The notes: a model not told the origin generated them from the sequence alone. A DNA stretch of 64,000 nucleotides from Streptomyces griseorubiginosus (GCF_001514195.1 NZ_KQ948752.1:1-64000); one strand, 5' to 3'; positions 54,251 through 63,036 are shown, counted from the stretch's first letter. Program-made: numbers and translations.

Positions 54251-54278
54251 ACCCCGGTCCCCAGGACCGGGGTTTTTT
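54251..54278 (+). terminator. Rho-independent terminator after tRNA-Gly copy 1
   Basis: A 10-bp stem (ACCCCGGTCC and GGACCGGGGT) with loop CCA is followed by a T-run of five to six. Confidence 0.93.
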
Positions 54279-54364
54279 CTTGCCCTCGACCGTCTGACAT
54301 TTGTCACACGGAGTGGTGACAGCGCGCACTGCTGTCGCCTCCCGTCCGCCGGGACGCTGGGTTC

Positions 54365-55297
54365 ATGAACACCGACGAACACGTGATTGAGGTCACCGAC
54401 CTGCGGCGTGTGTACGGGGGCGGGTTCGAGGCCGTGCGCGGAATCAGTTTCTCCGTGGCACGGGGAGAGATCTTCGCCCTGCTCGGCACCAACGGCGCCG
54501 GCAAGACGTCCACCGTCGAACTGCTGGAGGGGCTCGCCCGACCGACCGAGGGGCGCATCCGCGTCCTCGGCCACGATCCCCACACCGACCGGGCCGTCGT
54601 ACGGCCCCGCACCGGCGTGATGCTCCAGGAGGGCGGCTTTCCCTCCGAGCTGACCGTGGGCGAGACCGCGCGGATGTGGGCGGGCTGCGTGAGCGGGGCC
54701 CGGCCGCCGCTGGAGGTGCTGGAACTGGTCGGGCTCGCCCGGCGGACCGGCGTACGCGTCAAGCAGCTGTCCGGAGGGGAGCGGCGGCGCCTCGACCTGG
54801 CGCTCGCGCTGCTCGGCGACCCCGAGGTGCTGTTCCTCGACGAGCCGACGACCGGGCTCGACGCCGAAGGGCGCCGGGACACCTGGGAGTTGGTGCGGGC
54901 GCTGCGGGAGGGCGGCACGACCGTGCTGCTCACCACGCACTACCTGGAGGAGGCCGAGGGTCTCGCCGACCGGCTGGCGATCCTGCACGAGGGACGGGTC
55001 GCGGCCGAGGGGACACCGGACGAGGTGACCGCCGCACAGCCGTCGCGGATCTCGTTCGAGCTGCCGGAGGGCTGGTTCGTGGGGGATCTGCCGCCGCTCG
55101 GGGACCTCGGCGTGTCCGGGCACGAGGTCGACGGACGGGTCGTACGGCTGCGGACGCACGAACTCCAGCGGGCGGCCACCGGGCTGCTGACCTGGGCCGA
55201 ACGGGCGGGGGTCGAGCTGCGCCGGCTCGACGTGCGGTCGGCGTCGCTGGAGGAGGCGTTCCTTGGGATCGCGGCGCGTGAGGGGGTGGCGGCGTGA
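54365..55297 (+). CDS. ABC transporter ATP-binding protein
   Basis: The 310-residue ATPase has Walker A GTNGAGKTS, the signature LSGGERRRLDLAL and Walker B VLFLDEPTTGLD, then a DrrA-like C-terminal domain. It powers export or efflux through the following permease. Its stop overlaps the permease GTG (55294-55297), which indicates translational coupling. The cassette continues with a histidine kinase and response regulator, so a signal and an exporter are linked. Substrate unknown. Confidence 0.93.
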   Translation: MNTDEHVIEVTDLRRVYGGGFEAVRGISFSVARGEIFALLGTNGAGKTSTVELLEGLARPTEGRIRVLGHDPHTDRAVVRPRTGVMLQEGGFPSELTVGETARMWAGCVSGARPPLEVLELVGLARRTGVRVKQLSGGERRRLDLALALLGDPEVLFLDEPTTGLDAEGRRDTWELVRALREGGTTVLLTTHYLEEAEGLADRLAILHEGRVAAEGTPDEVTAAQPSRISFELPEGWFVGDLPPLGDLGVSGHEVDGRVVRLRTHELQRAATGLLTWAERAGVELRRLDVRSASLEEAFLGIAAREGVAA

Positions 55298-55386
55298 GCG
55301 CGGATCGCGGGGGAGGTGGCGGCGTGAGCGCGGATCGCGGCGTGAGTGCTGATGGCGGCATGAGCGGGGATCGCGGCATGAGCGCC
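55288..55386 (+). repeat. In-frame 18-bp repeats with multiple start codons
   Basis: Units close to GTGAGCGCGGATCGCGGC recur at 55294, 55324, 55342, 55360 and 55378, each opening with GTG or ATG. They encode the repeated leader xSADRG at the start of the permease. Confidence 0.85.
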
Positions 55387-56184
55387 TCCATCGCGCGAGG
55401 CGGTCGCCGCGTGGGCGCCCTCACCACTCCCGCCGAGCGGCTCGGCGCTCTCGCCCGGGCCGAGTTCACGCTGCTCGGGCGCAGCAGGGCCACGCTTCTG
55501 ACGGCCGTTCTCGTGCCGCTCGCGCTGCCGTTCACGCTGCGGTCCGTGGTGGACGACATGGACGTCCAGAAGGAAGGGCTGAGCGTCGGGCTCGTACTGC
55601 TGCCCGCCGCGATCGGCTTCTCCCTGCTGTTCGGGGTCTACAGCGCTCTCACCGCGATCTACACCACCCGGCGCGAGGAGCTGGTGCTGAAGCGGCTGCG
55701 CACGGGGGAGCCGCGGGACGCCGAGATCCTGTGCGGGACCGCGCTGCCGATCGGCGCGACCGCGGTGGTCCAGTCCCTGGTGGTGGCGGCGGGAAGCGCG
55801 GTGCTGCTCGACCTGCCCGCGCCGCGTGCACCCCAGTTCGCCGTCCTGGGGCTGCTGATGGGCCTGGTGATGTGCGCGGCCCTCGCGGCCGTGACGGCGA
55901 CGGTGACCCGGACCGTGGAGAGCGCGCAGGTCACCACCCTGCCGTTCGTCCTGGCCTCGATGAGCGTCTCGGGCGTCACCGTCCCGCTGGAGATGCTGCC
56001 GGACCGGCTCGCGTCGGTGTGCGAGCTGCTGCCGCTCTCCCCCGTGATCACCCTGATCCGCGGCGGCTGGTCGGGCACGCTCTCGGTGTACGAGGCCTTC
56101 GGCGCCCTCGGGACGGCACTGGCCTGGACCGTGCTCGCGGTGTTTGCTGTGGGACGGTGGTTCCGCTGGGAGCCGAGGCGCTGA
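55294..56184 (+). CDS. ABC-2-type transporter permease
   Basis: The 296-residue (maximum) membrane protein has six hydrophobic segments after an N-terminal low-complexity leader. The leader is a repeat of xSADRG hexapeptides, with in-frame start codons at 55294, 55324, 55342, 55360 and 55378. GGAGG lies 7 bp before 55324, so that start is also plausible. The permease core begins near GRRVGALTTPAERLGALAR. It partners the ATPase encoded just upstream. Confidence 0.86.
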   Translation: MSADRGGGGGVSADRGVSADGGMSGDRGMSASIARGGRRVGALTTPAERLGALARAEFTLLGRSRATLLTAVLVPLALPFTLRSVVDDMDVQKEGLSVGLVLLPAAIGFSLLFGVYSALTAIYTTRREELVLKRLRTGEPRDAEILCGTALPIGATAVVQSLVVAAGSAVLLDLPAPRAPQFAVLGLLMGLVMCAALAAVTATVTRTVESAQVTTLPFVLASMSVSGVTVPLEMLPDRLASVCELLPLSPVITLIRGGWSGTLSVYEAFGALGTALAWTVLAVFAVGRWFRWEPRR

Positions 56185-56192
56185 GGTACGGG

Positions 56193-57575
56193 GTGAGCAT
56201 GCGCAAGCCGGGGGGCTGGTGGCGGCGGAAGAGCACGCCGGCGAAGGTCGAGACGTACACGCGGTGGTCGTTCCACTTCTTCGCGCTGGCCGAGGCCGCC
56301 TCGGTCGGGCTGCCGCTGTTCGGGGCGATGCCGGGCTGGCTGACCGCCCTGATGCTGGTGATGGTGATCGGACACGCGGGGACCTGTGCCGTGACCGCGT
56401 CCCGGGCACTGGACTGGACGCGCGGCCGCCGCGAGCAGCCCGTCCACATGCTGTGGATACTCGGCACGCTCACCTTCGCGGTCGCCGTGACGGCCGTCGC
56501 GATCACCGAACACGGACCCCGCGGGGAGGACGTCGACACCGCGGCGGGCGGGATCTTCGCGGTCGTGCTGATCTTCGGTGCCGGAGTGACCGCCCTGGGG
56601 GTGCGGGCCCGGAAACGGGTCCTCGCCATCGTCTCGGGGTTCGCCGCGGGCGCGGGGGTCATCGCCTTCCCGCTCGGGATGCCCGCCCCGGCGACCCTCG
56701 CGGCGATGGTGGGCGTGCTGCTCGGCGCCGGGTTCCTCGCCTTCACCTCCATCTTCTCGGTGTGGCTGCTGACCGCCGTCTACGAACTCGACGAGGCCCG
56801 CGAGACCCGGGCCCGGCTCGCCGTCGCCGAGGAGCGGCTGCGGTTCGGGCGGGACCTGCACGACGTGATGGGCCGCAACCTCGCCGTGATCGCGCTCAAG
56901 AGCGAGCTGGCCGTACAGCTGGCGCGGCGCGGGCGGGAGGAGGCCGTGGACCAGATGACCGAGGTGCAGAGGATCGCCCGGGAGACCCAGCGCGAGGTGC
57001 GGGATGTCGTACGGGGCTACCGGGAGGCCGACCTGGGCGCCGAACTGGCGGGAGCGCGAGGGGTGTTGACCGCGGCGGGGATCGACTGCCAGGTCACCGG
57101 GGAACCGTCCGGGCTGCCCGCCGAGGTGCAGTCGGCGCTCGGCTGGGTGGTGCGGGAGGCCACCACCAACGTCCTGCGGCACGGGGACGCCAAGCGGTGC
57201 GAGGTGGCCGTACGGAAGGAAGAAGGGCGTGTGTTGCTGACCGTGGAGAACGACGGGGCGCTGACGGCGTCGGGCTCCGGCGGGTCCGGGCTCGCCGGCC
57301 TGCGGGAGCGGCTCGCCGCGGTGGCCGGGACGCTGGAGGCGGGACCGGCGGGCAAGGGCGTGTTCCGGCTGGTGGCGCGGGTGCCGGTGGCGGCAGCCGT
57401 CGTCGGCGGCGGAGTGGTCAGCGATGGGGTGGGCGACGACGGCGTGACCGGCGGCGGAGTGGTCGGCGGCGGAGCGGTCGACGACGGAGTGACCGGCGGC
57501 GGAGTGGTCGGCGGCGGAGTGGCTGACGACGGAGTGGTCGATGACGGAGTGGTCGGCGGCGGGGTGGTCGCGTGA
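56193..57575 (+). CDS. DesK-like sensor histidine kinase
   Basis: About 460 residues. Several membrane segments (about 20-170) precede the HisKA_3 box RFGRDLHDVMGRNLAV, with phosphoacceptor His223. The ATPase N-box is EATTNVLRHG, followed by GSGLAGLRERL. The last 55 residues are an in-frame pentapeptide repeat. The GTG at 56193 is preceded by GAGG; an ATG at 56199 is alternative. Its stop overlaps the response regulator start. The cognate pair probably controls the preceding ABC transporter, as in DesK-DesR systems. Confidence 0.9.
   Translation: MSMRKPGGWWRRKSTPAKVETYTRWSFHFFALAEAASVGLPLFGAMPGWLTALMLVMVIGHAGTCAVTASRALDWTRGRREQPVHMLWILGTLTFAVAVTAVAITEHGPRGEDVDTAAGGIFAVVLIFGAGVTALGVRARKRVLAIVSGFAAGAGVIAFPLGMPAPATLAAMVGVLLGAGFLAFTSIFSVWLLTAVYELDEARETRARLAVAEERLRFGRDLHDVMGRNLAVIALKSELAVQLARRGREEAVDQMTEVQRIARETQREVRDVVRGYREADLGAELAGARGVLTAAGIDCQVTGEPSGLPAEVQSALGWVVREATTNVLRHGDAKRCEVAVRKEEGRVLLTVENDGALTASGSGGSGLAGLRERLAAVAGTLEAGPAGKGVFRLVARVPVAAAVVGGGVVSDGVGDDGVTGGGVVGGGAVDDGVTGGGVVGGGVADDGVVDDGVVGGGVVA
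57405..57569 (+). repeat. 15-bp minisatellite at kinase C-terminus (11 units)
   Basis: Eleven 15-bp units of the type GGCGGCGGAGTGGTC / GACGACGGAGTGACC run in frame and end one codon before the kinase stop. They encode [GD][GD]GV[VT]. Unit 11 leads directly into the overlapping response-regulator start. Confidence 0.9.
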
Positions 57576-58180
57576 CCGTGCGGCTGCTGCTCGCCGACGA
57601 CGAGCATCTGATCCGGGGCGCGCTCGCCGCGCTGCTGTCCCTGGAGGACGACCTGGCGGTCGTCGCGGAGGCGGCCACCGGTCCCGAGGCGCTGGCGATG
57701 GCCCGGGCGCACGGGCCCGACGTCGCCGTACTCGACTTGCAGATGCCCGGGGCGGACGGTGTGAAGGTCGCCACATCGCTGCGCGCCGAGCTGCCGTCGT
57801 GCAAGGTGCTGATCGTCACCAGTCACGGGCGGCCCGGACATCTCAAGCGGGCTCTCGCGGCGGGTGTGCGCGGGTTCGTCCCCAAGACCGTCAGCGCGCA
57901 GCGACTCGCGGAGATCATCCGCACGGTGCATGCCGGAAACCGTTACGTCGACCCGGAGTTGGCCGCCGACGCGATCTCCGCCGGGGACTCGCCGCTGACC
58001 GCGCGGGAGGCCGAGGTGCTGGAGCTCGCCGCCGACGGGGCGCCCGTCGCGGAGATCGCCGAACGGGCCGCGCTGTCGCAGGGCACCGTGCGGAACTACC
58101 TGTCGTCGGCCGTCTCCAAGCTCGGGGCGGAGAACCGTCATGCGGCCGTGCGGCTCGCACGCGAGCGAGGTTGGGTATAG
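57572..58180 (+). CDS. LuxR-family (NarL/DesR-type) response regulator
   Basis: The 202-residue protein has a receiver domain (LLLADDEHLIRGALAALL, phospho-Asp in VLDLQMPG, switch Lys in FVPKTVS) and a C-terminal LuxR helix-turn-helix (LTAREAEVLELAADGAPVAE, IAERAALSQGTVRNYLS). The GTG at 57572 overlaps the kinase stop. It is the output of the adjacent kinase. A tRNA-Gly gene begins 23 bp after its stop. Confidence 0.95.
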   Translation: MTVRLLLADDEHLIRGALAALLSLEDDLAVVAEAATGPEALAMARAHGPDVAVLDLQMPGADGVKVATSLRAELPSCKVLIVTSHGRPGHLKRALAAGVRGFVPKTVSAQRLAEIIRTVHAGNRYVDPELAADAISAGDSPLTAREAEVLELAADGAPVAEIAERAALSQGTVRNYLSSAVSKLGAENRHAAVRLARERGWV

Positions 58181-58202
58181 TGGTTCCCGCGCCACGGCGC
58201 AT

Positions 58203-58275
58203 GCGAACGTAGCTCAGTTGGTAGAGCGCAACCTTGCCAAGGTTGAGGTCGCGAGTTCGAACCTCGTCGTTCGCT
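58203..58275 (+). tRNA. tRNA-Gly (GCC), copy 2
   Basis: It is identical to the tRNA gene at 54167-54239 across all 73 nt. The two bracket the ABC/two-component cassette. Confidence 0.95.
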
Positions 58276-58283
58276 CCAGTTCG

Positions 58284-58313
58284 AAAGCCCCCCGGCTCCG
58301 GCCGGGGGGCTTT
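58284..58313 (+). terminator. Terminator after tRNA-Gly copy 2
   Basis: The stem AAAGCCCCCCGGC with its complement and loop TCCG is followed by TTTT. Confidence 0.9.
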
Positions 58314-58345
58314 TGCGTTGCGCGTCTCGCGTTTCTTGTTTCGCG

Positions 58346-58373
58346 AAAAGCCCCGGCTTCCGCCGGGGCCTTT
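58346..58373 (-). terminator. Terminator of purC
   Basis: GCCCCGGC pairs with GCCGGGGC around TTCC, with AAA/TTT outer pairs, just past the purC stop codon. Confidence 0.85.
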
Positions 58374-58377
58374 CACG

Positions 58378-59277
58378 TTACGACCAGCTGGTGCCCGTCA
58401 GTCGCTCGAACGCCTCGATGTACTTGGCGCGGGTGCGGTCCACGACCTCCTGCGGCAGCGCCGGCGGGGGCTGCTCGCTCTTCCTGTCCCAGCCGGACCC
58501 CGGCGAGGTAAGCCAGTCGCGCACGAACTGCTTGTCGTACGACGGCTGTGCGTGCCCCGGCTCCCACTGCTCGGCCGGCCAGAAGCGGGAGGAGTCCGGG
58601 GTGAGCACCTCGTCCGCGATGACGAGGGTGTCCCCGTCGAAGCCGAACTCGAACTTGGTGTCCGCGAGGATGATCCCCCGGTCCCGGGCGATGTCCCGGC
58701 CCCGGCTGTAGACGGCGAGGGTCGCCTGGCGCAGCTGGGCGGCGGTGTCCGCGCCGACCTGGCGGGCGACCTCCTCGTAGGAGACGTTCTCGTCGTGCTC
58801 GCCGACGGCGGCCTTGGTGGCCGGGGTGAAGATCGGAGCGGGCAGCTCGCTGCCGTCGGTGAGGCCTTCGGGGAGGGCCAGGCCGCAGACCGTACGGGAG
58901 TCGTTGTACTCGACGAGCCCGGAGCCGGTGAGATAGCCGCGGGCGACGGCCTCCACGGGGACCATCCGGAGCGACTTGCAGACCAGGGTGCGGCCGGCCC
59001 ATTCGGCGGGGGCGCCTTCCGGTACGTCCGTGCTCAGGACGTGGTTCGGCAGCAGGTCGGCGATCTGGTCGAACCACCACAGGGACAGCTGGGTGAGGAC
59101 GCGGCCCTTGTCAGGGATCTCCGTCGGCAGCACCCAGTCGAAGGCGGACATGCGGTCACTGGCGACCATCACGAGGTCGCCCGCCTCGTTCTGGTACAAC
59201 TCGCGCACCTTGCCGGTGTGGAGGTGCACCAGGCCCGGAACCTCGAGCGGCTCGGGCTTTTCTACGAATCCGGACAC
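58378..59277 (-). CDS. purC: Phosphoribosylaminoimidazole-succinocarboxamide synthase
   Basis: The 299-residue SAICAR synthetase has LVHLHTGKVRELYQ, MVASDRMSAFDWVLPTEIP, the substrate-binding RTLVCKSLRMVPVEAVARGY, ADTKFEFGFD, the aspartate loop, and a C-terminal helical extension of the bacterial long type. It joins CAIR and aspartate in purine synthesis. Confidence 0.98.
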   Translation of the reverse strand: MSGFVEKPEPLEVPGLVHLHTGKVRELYQNEAGDLVMVASDRMSAFDWVLPTEIPDKGRVLTQLSLWWFDQIADLLPNHVLSTDVPEGAPAEWAGRTLVCKSLRMVPVEAVARGYLTGSGLVEYNDSRTVCGLALPEGLTDGSELPAPIFTPATKAAVGEHDENVSYEEVARQVGADTAAQLRQATLAVYSRGRDIARDRGIILADTKFEFGFDGDTLVIADEVLTPDSSRFWPAEQWEPGHAQPSYDKQFVRDWLTSPGSGWDRKSEQPPPALPQEVVDRTRAKYIEAFERLTGTSWS

Positions 59278-59370
59278 GGTTCCTCCCCGTGGGTATGTCC
59301 AACGGGTCGATTGTCCCGTATGGGGCGCTGACCTTGGACTCGGGGTCAGGGCTCGGTCTTCCGCGTGAGC

Positions 59371-60879
59371 TCAGTCACGCTTGCAGATGCGGTCCAGGAG
59401 GTTGGCGGTGGCGCGCTGGACCCGGGGGTCGACATGGCCCGGGCGGTCCAGTGCCGGGGACCAGGCGAAGGTGCCGGCGGCGAAGACCAGGGCGCCGGAG
59501 GGGGCGCGGTAGAGGGACGTCTCCTGGTGGCGCAGGGCGCCCTCGCTGTCGGCGTACGGCGAGTGGGCGAGCAGGATGCGGTCGTCGTGCTCGGGGAGCG
59601 GGGTGCGCGGGAAGTAGCGGTCGGCCTCGCCCGCGACCAGGCCGGCGATCTCGTCGCCCTCGTGGGCTCCGGTGGCGTCCCACAGCCAGTGGCCGGCGTT
59701 GCGGACGATCAGGGGGTGCGGCTCGGGCACCCGTCCCGCGTACTGGATGCCGACCAACTGCTGCTCGGGGCGGTCGACTTCACGCCAGAGCACCGGCCTG
59801 CCCGGACCCTTGCGTTTGCGGCAGGTGAGCAGGCGGTCGGGGACACCCGAGGGCGAGGGGCCCAACTCGACCTGCCAGTACATGGTGTTGGCGGACAGGA
59901 AGACCAGGGAGGTGCCGCTGTCCCGGGCCCGCTCGACCGTGCGGCGCATGGCCGTCGACCAGTACTCGTCGTGGCCGGGGAAGACCAGGCCCCGGTAGCG
60001 GGTGAGGTCGAGGTGTCCCGCGTGCAGGTCGCGGGCGTCGGCGTAGGCGAGGTCGTAGCCGTAGCGCTCGGCGAAGCGGATGAAGTCGTAGGCGTGGCCG
60101 ACGTGCAGGGGCAGGCCCGCGCCGGCGTACGGCCGGTCGAAGGAGACCGTGGTCGCGGCGTCGGCCTCGCCGAGAAGCCGGCCGTTCTCGTCCCAGGCGT
60201 GATAGAGGCTGGCGCCGGTGCGGCCGTCCTCCGGGTAGAGGTTGTACGCCTGCCACGTCACGTCCGGCAGCAGGAGCAGCAGGTCCGCCGGGTGGTTGTC
60301 GCGGACCGTGAAGGGGATGTGGGAGCGGTAGCCGTCGGCGGTGGTGAGAACCGCCACGTACGCCCCGATGCTCCAGTACGACGGGATCTGGAGGCGCCAG
60401 CTGAGCCACCAGTGGTGACAGGAGACCGTACGGTCGGCGGTCAGGGGCGGGGGCTGGACGATGCCGGAGAGCCGGGGGCTGGTGGTGATCTTCGCCGCGC
60501 CGTCACCGCCGTAGTGGCCGATGCGGTAGATGTCGACGGCGAACTCCTGGGGCGGGTCGACGGTGATGTGGAAGTCGACGGCCTCGCCGGGGGCGACCGC
60601 GCCGGTGGAGGTGAAGCCCTTGATCTGGCGGCGGACGTCGTCCGCGGAACGGGGGGCTCCGCCGGTGGGGGCGGTGCGGGGGGCGGGGACTCGGGCGCCC
60701 TTCTCGGGAGTGTGGGCCGGGTCCGTCTCGACGTACCAGGGGACCACCTGGCCGGTGTCGTCGAAGTAGGTCTCGGTGCCGCGGAGCCAGGGGACGGGAC
60801 CCTGGCCGAAGGGATCCGTCACGGCGTGCGCGAGTGCTCCTGACTCCCAACGGCGGATGTGCTCCGGTCCTGGGCCCAT
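59371..60879 (-). CDS. N,N-dimethylformamidase-like protein
   Basis: About 502 residues from an ATG at 60879 behind GGAGGGGGAG. The protein shows a long beta-rich N-terminal domain (VDFHITVDPPQEFAVDIYRI), GYDLAYADARDL, the GHDEYWS motif and C-terminal HQETSLYRAPSGALVFAAGTF. These resemble the large-subunit domain of N,N-dimethylformamidase. The frame stays open to 61059 through a His/Gln/Ala-rich repeat, which may be an N-terminal extension. Function unproven. Confidence 0.8.
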   Translation of the reverse strand: MGPGPEHIRRWESGALAHAVTDPFGQGPVPWLRGTETYFDDTGQVVPWYVETDPAHTPEKGARVPAPRTAPTGGAPRSADDVRRQIKGFTSTGAVAPGEAVDFHITVDPPQEFAVDIYRIGHYGGDGAAKITTSPRLSGIVQPPPLTADRTVSCHHWWLSWRLQIPSYWSIGAYVAVLTTADGYRSHIPFTVRDNHPADLLLLLPDVTWQAYNLYPEDGRTGASLYHAWDENGRLLGEADAATTVSFDRPYAGAGLPLHVGHAYDFIRFAERYGYDLAYADARDLHAGHLDLTRYRGLVFPGHDEYWSTAMRRTVERARDSGTSLVFLSANTMYWQVELGPSPSGVPDRLLTCRKRKGPGRPVLWREVDRPEQQLVGIQYAGRVPEPHPLIVRNAGHWLWDATGAHEGDEIAGLVAGEADRYFPRTPLPEHDDRILLAHSPYADSEGALRHQETSLYRAPSGALVFAAGTFAWSPALDRPGHVDPRVQRATANLLDRICKRD

Positions 60880-61158
60880 GGTGGCTCCCCCTCCCTGTGC
60901 CCCCGTTGTTCGTCTTGGCCGGTGCGGTGCCTGTGCGTGTGCGTGTGCTTGTGCTTGGTCGCGTGGTGCCGGTGCTTGGTTGTGTGGTGCCGGTGCTTGG
61001 TCGTGTGGTGCTGGTGGTGTGCCGGTGCTTTGTGCGTCTGGCCTATGGCGTGTGCCCATGCCATGTGCGCGATCGGTCCCAGCACATCACATACCGCACG
61101 CGGACTGTCACTATTCGTTGCGAATTGGCCGAAAGTGGAAGCAGGGGTTCCGGCTCGG
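60880..61158. other. Repeat-rich leader between DMF-like gene and membrane protein
   Basis: The gap holds three 21-bp units of GGTCGCGTGGTGCCGGTGCTT type (60957-61019) and GTGTGC repeats (60931-60952). On the minus strand it can be read as an extension of the downstream gene. An AT-richer stretch at 61080-61140 probably carries its promoter. Confidence 0.5.
60931..61019 (-). repeat. 21-bp and 6-bp tandem repeats
   Basis: Units of 21 bp begin at 60957, 60978 and 60999; the third is diverged. Next to them lies a short GTGTGC/GTGCTT run. Read on the minus strand they give APAPHNQ-like heptapeptides. Confidence 0.75.
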
Positions 61159-63036
61159 TCAGACGAGGCGGACCGGCTTCTCGGGACGTATCCCCGACTT
61201 GACCAGCCAGGCGCGCAGGGGTGCGGGGTCGCCGTCCTCGACGAGGCTGAGGACGCGGGGGGTGAGGTCCGCCGCACGTTCGCCGTTGATGAGGAGGGAC
61301 GGGCCGTCGAGCCAGTCCAGGCCGGGGGTGGCGCCCGCGGTGTCGATCGCGGCGCAGCAGACCATCGCGGTGACGTGGTCGGTGAGGAGTTCCCGGGCGG
61401 TGCGGGGCGGCTGGAGGGGGAAGAGGGGCAGCGCGGTGTCGTCCCAGAGGGTGGCGTCGGAGGTGGTCTCGGGGGTGCTGCGGGGATGGGAGGTGGTGGC
61501 TTCCTCGCGGGCGAGTTCGGCGGTGAGTGCGGCGGCGAGCGTCTCTGCTTCACCTTCGACAGTCGTGTGCCTGCCCGTACCAGCCGTGACGCTTTCGTCG
61601 GATGCGGATGCGGATGCGAGTGCGGGTGGTTCCTGCGGGAGGGTTTCGCCGTCGGCGGCTGCGGGGGTGTTCGAGGGGGCCGCGGCAGGCGGGGAGGCAT
61701 CGAGGACCGGGCCCGCCTGGTGGGTCGAGGGGGGTTCCGGGGCCGGGTGGTGGGAGGCCGACAGGTGGGTCAGGACCCGGGCGAGGGTGGGCGCGTGGGA
61801 GTCCGGCGCGGTGGTGCTCGGGGTGTGGGTCACGCCCTGGGCGTCGAGGACCCGGTGGAGACGGGCCGCGTCCAGGCGCCACTTACGGTCCACGACCTCC
61901 TCCGGGTACTCCTGCCAGTCCACCGGGGCCCAGTCCGGACCGTTCTCCGCGGGGCCGCCGTGGAAGAGGCGGGCGGCAAGGAGAGAGGCGGCCTCGTCGA
62001 TCGTGCCGGGCTCCTCCAGCAGGTCGCACGCCGGACGCTCGCCCAGGCGGGAGGCGAACCCCTCAGCCAGTCGGTCCCGCCGGGACAGCTCGGTGAGGGC
62101 GGCCACCACGCCCGCGTCCAGACGGGACGGCCAGCGCCCCATCCGCCAGGCGGGCAGCGCGACCCGGGTCAGGAGACGGTCCCAGCCCGCGTACGCGAGA
62201 CCCACCTGCTCCTGCGCGACGATCCTCAGCCCGTAGTCCACAGCCTGTGCACGCTCGGCGGCCGCAGCGGCGACCCCGCGCTCCATGAGAGCCGCGTGCT
62301 CCCGGCAGCCGCGCAGCATGAGGCGGGCCACCGAGGCGACGCCCGCGCACAGCACACGGGTGAGCGGGCAGCGCCCGGGGGTGGAGCCGACGGCCACCGC
62401 GGCGTCCAGACCCCGTACGAAACGGCGGGCGGCCGCTATGTCCGGGTGGGCCGAGGGTCCCGTACCGGCGACGACCGGGGCGAGCACCGCGCGCAGCTCT
62501 CCGACGCGCATCCACCACAGGAACGGCGACCCGATGACCAGGACCGGCGCCGCCGGGACCCGGCGGTGGGAGCCGCCGGCGCCCGCGATCTCGTCGTCCC
62601 GGCCCTCCTGCGGGGGCGGGCCGTGGGCAGGGTGGGTGCGGTCCTCCAGCCAGCTGTCGCAGTCCGGGGTGAGGGCTATCGCGGAGGGGGCGGGGACGTC
62701 CAGCCGGTCGGCGAGGTCGCGCACCATGCGGTACAGGTCGGGGGCGGCCTCCTCGGCGATCGCGACCGTCGGGCTGACGGCCGGCCGGGCCCGGGCGACG
62801 ACCAGGGCGATGACCGCGGCCGCGAGCAGCACGAGCACGCCGAGCACGCTCATGACCAGCCGGGCGGCGTCCCAGACCCCGCCCACGAGATGCCCCGTGG
62901 AACCTCCGGCGAGCAGCACCACGGCGACCGCCGCGGGCAGCAGCGCCACGGCCAGCGCACGGCTGCGGATGCGCAGCACGGCGAGGGCCCGGGAGCGCGC
63001 GGCCTGCGCGCCTGCCTCCACACCGATTCCGGTCAC
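61159..63036 (-). CDS. Integral membrane protein, degenerate M48-like
   Basis: The 625-residue protein has two N-terminal membrane segments (about 27-47 and 60-82). A soluble region follows with PDLYRMVRDLADRLDVPAPS and VGELRAVLAPVVAGTG. This order recalls M48/HtpX peptidases, where ELRAVLAHELGH carries the zinc HExxH; here the His and Glu are replaced. The C-terminal half is Pro/Ala-rich and disordered, then a short conserved end (LRAWLVKSGIRPEKP). It may be a non-catalytic protease relative. It lies between the DMF-like and purD genes in the same direction. Confidence 0.72.
   Translation of the reverse strand: MTGIGVEAGAQAARSRALAVLRIRSRALAVALLPAAVAVVLLAGGSTGHLVGGVWDAARLVMSVLGVLVLLAAAVIALVVARARPAVSPTVAIAEEAAPDLYRMVRDLADRLDVPAPSAIALTPDCDSWLEDRTHPAHGPPPQEGRDDEIAGAGGSHRRVPAAPVLVIGSPFLWWMRVGELRAVLAPVVAGTGPSAHPDIAAARRFVRGLDAAVAVGSTPGRCPLTRVLCAGVASVARLMLRGCREHAALMERGVAAAAAERAQAVDYGLRIVAQEQVGLAYAGWDRLLTRVALPAWRMGRWPSRLDAGVVAALTELSRRDRLAEGFASRLGERPACDLLEEPGTIDEAASLLAARLFHGGPAENGPDWAPVDWQEYPEEVVDRKWRLDAARLHRVLDAQGVTHTPSTTAPDSHAPTLARVLTHLSASHHPAPEPPSTHQAGPVLDASPPAAAPSNTPAAADGETLPQEPPALASASASDESVTAGTGRHTTVEGEAETLAAALTAELAREEATTSHPRSTPETTSDATLWDDTALPLFPLQPPRTARELLTDHVTAMVCCAAIDTAGATPGLDWLDGPSLLINGERAADLTPRVLSLVEDGDPAPLRAWLVKSGIRPEKPVRLV

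Noticed and set aside
53998..58275. Integrative element at the tRNA-Gly genes
   Set aside because: No integrase, excisionase or plasmid-transfer gene lies between the tRNAs.
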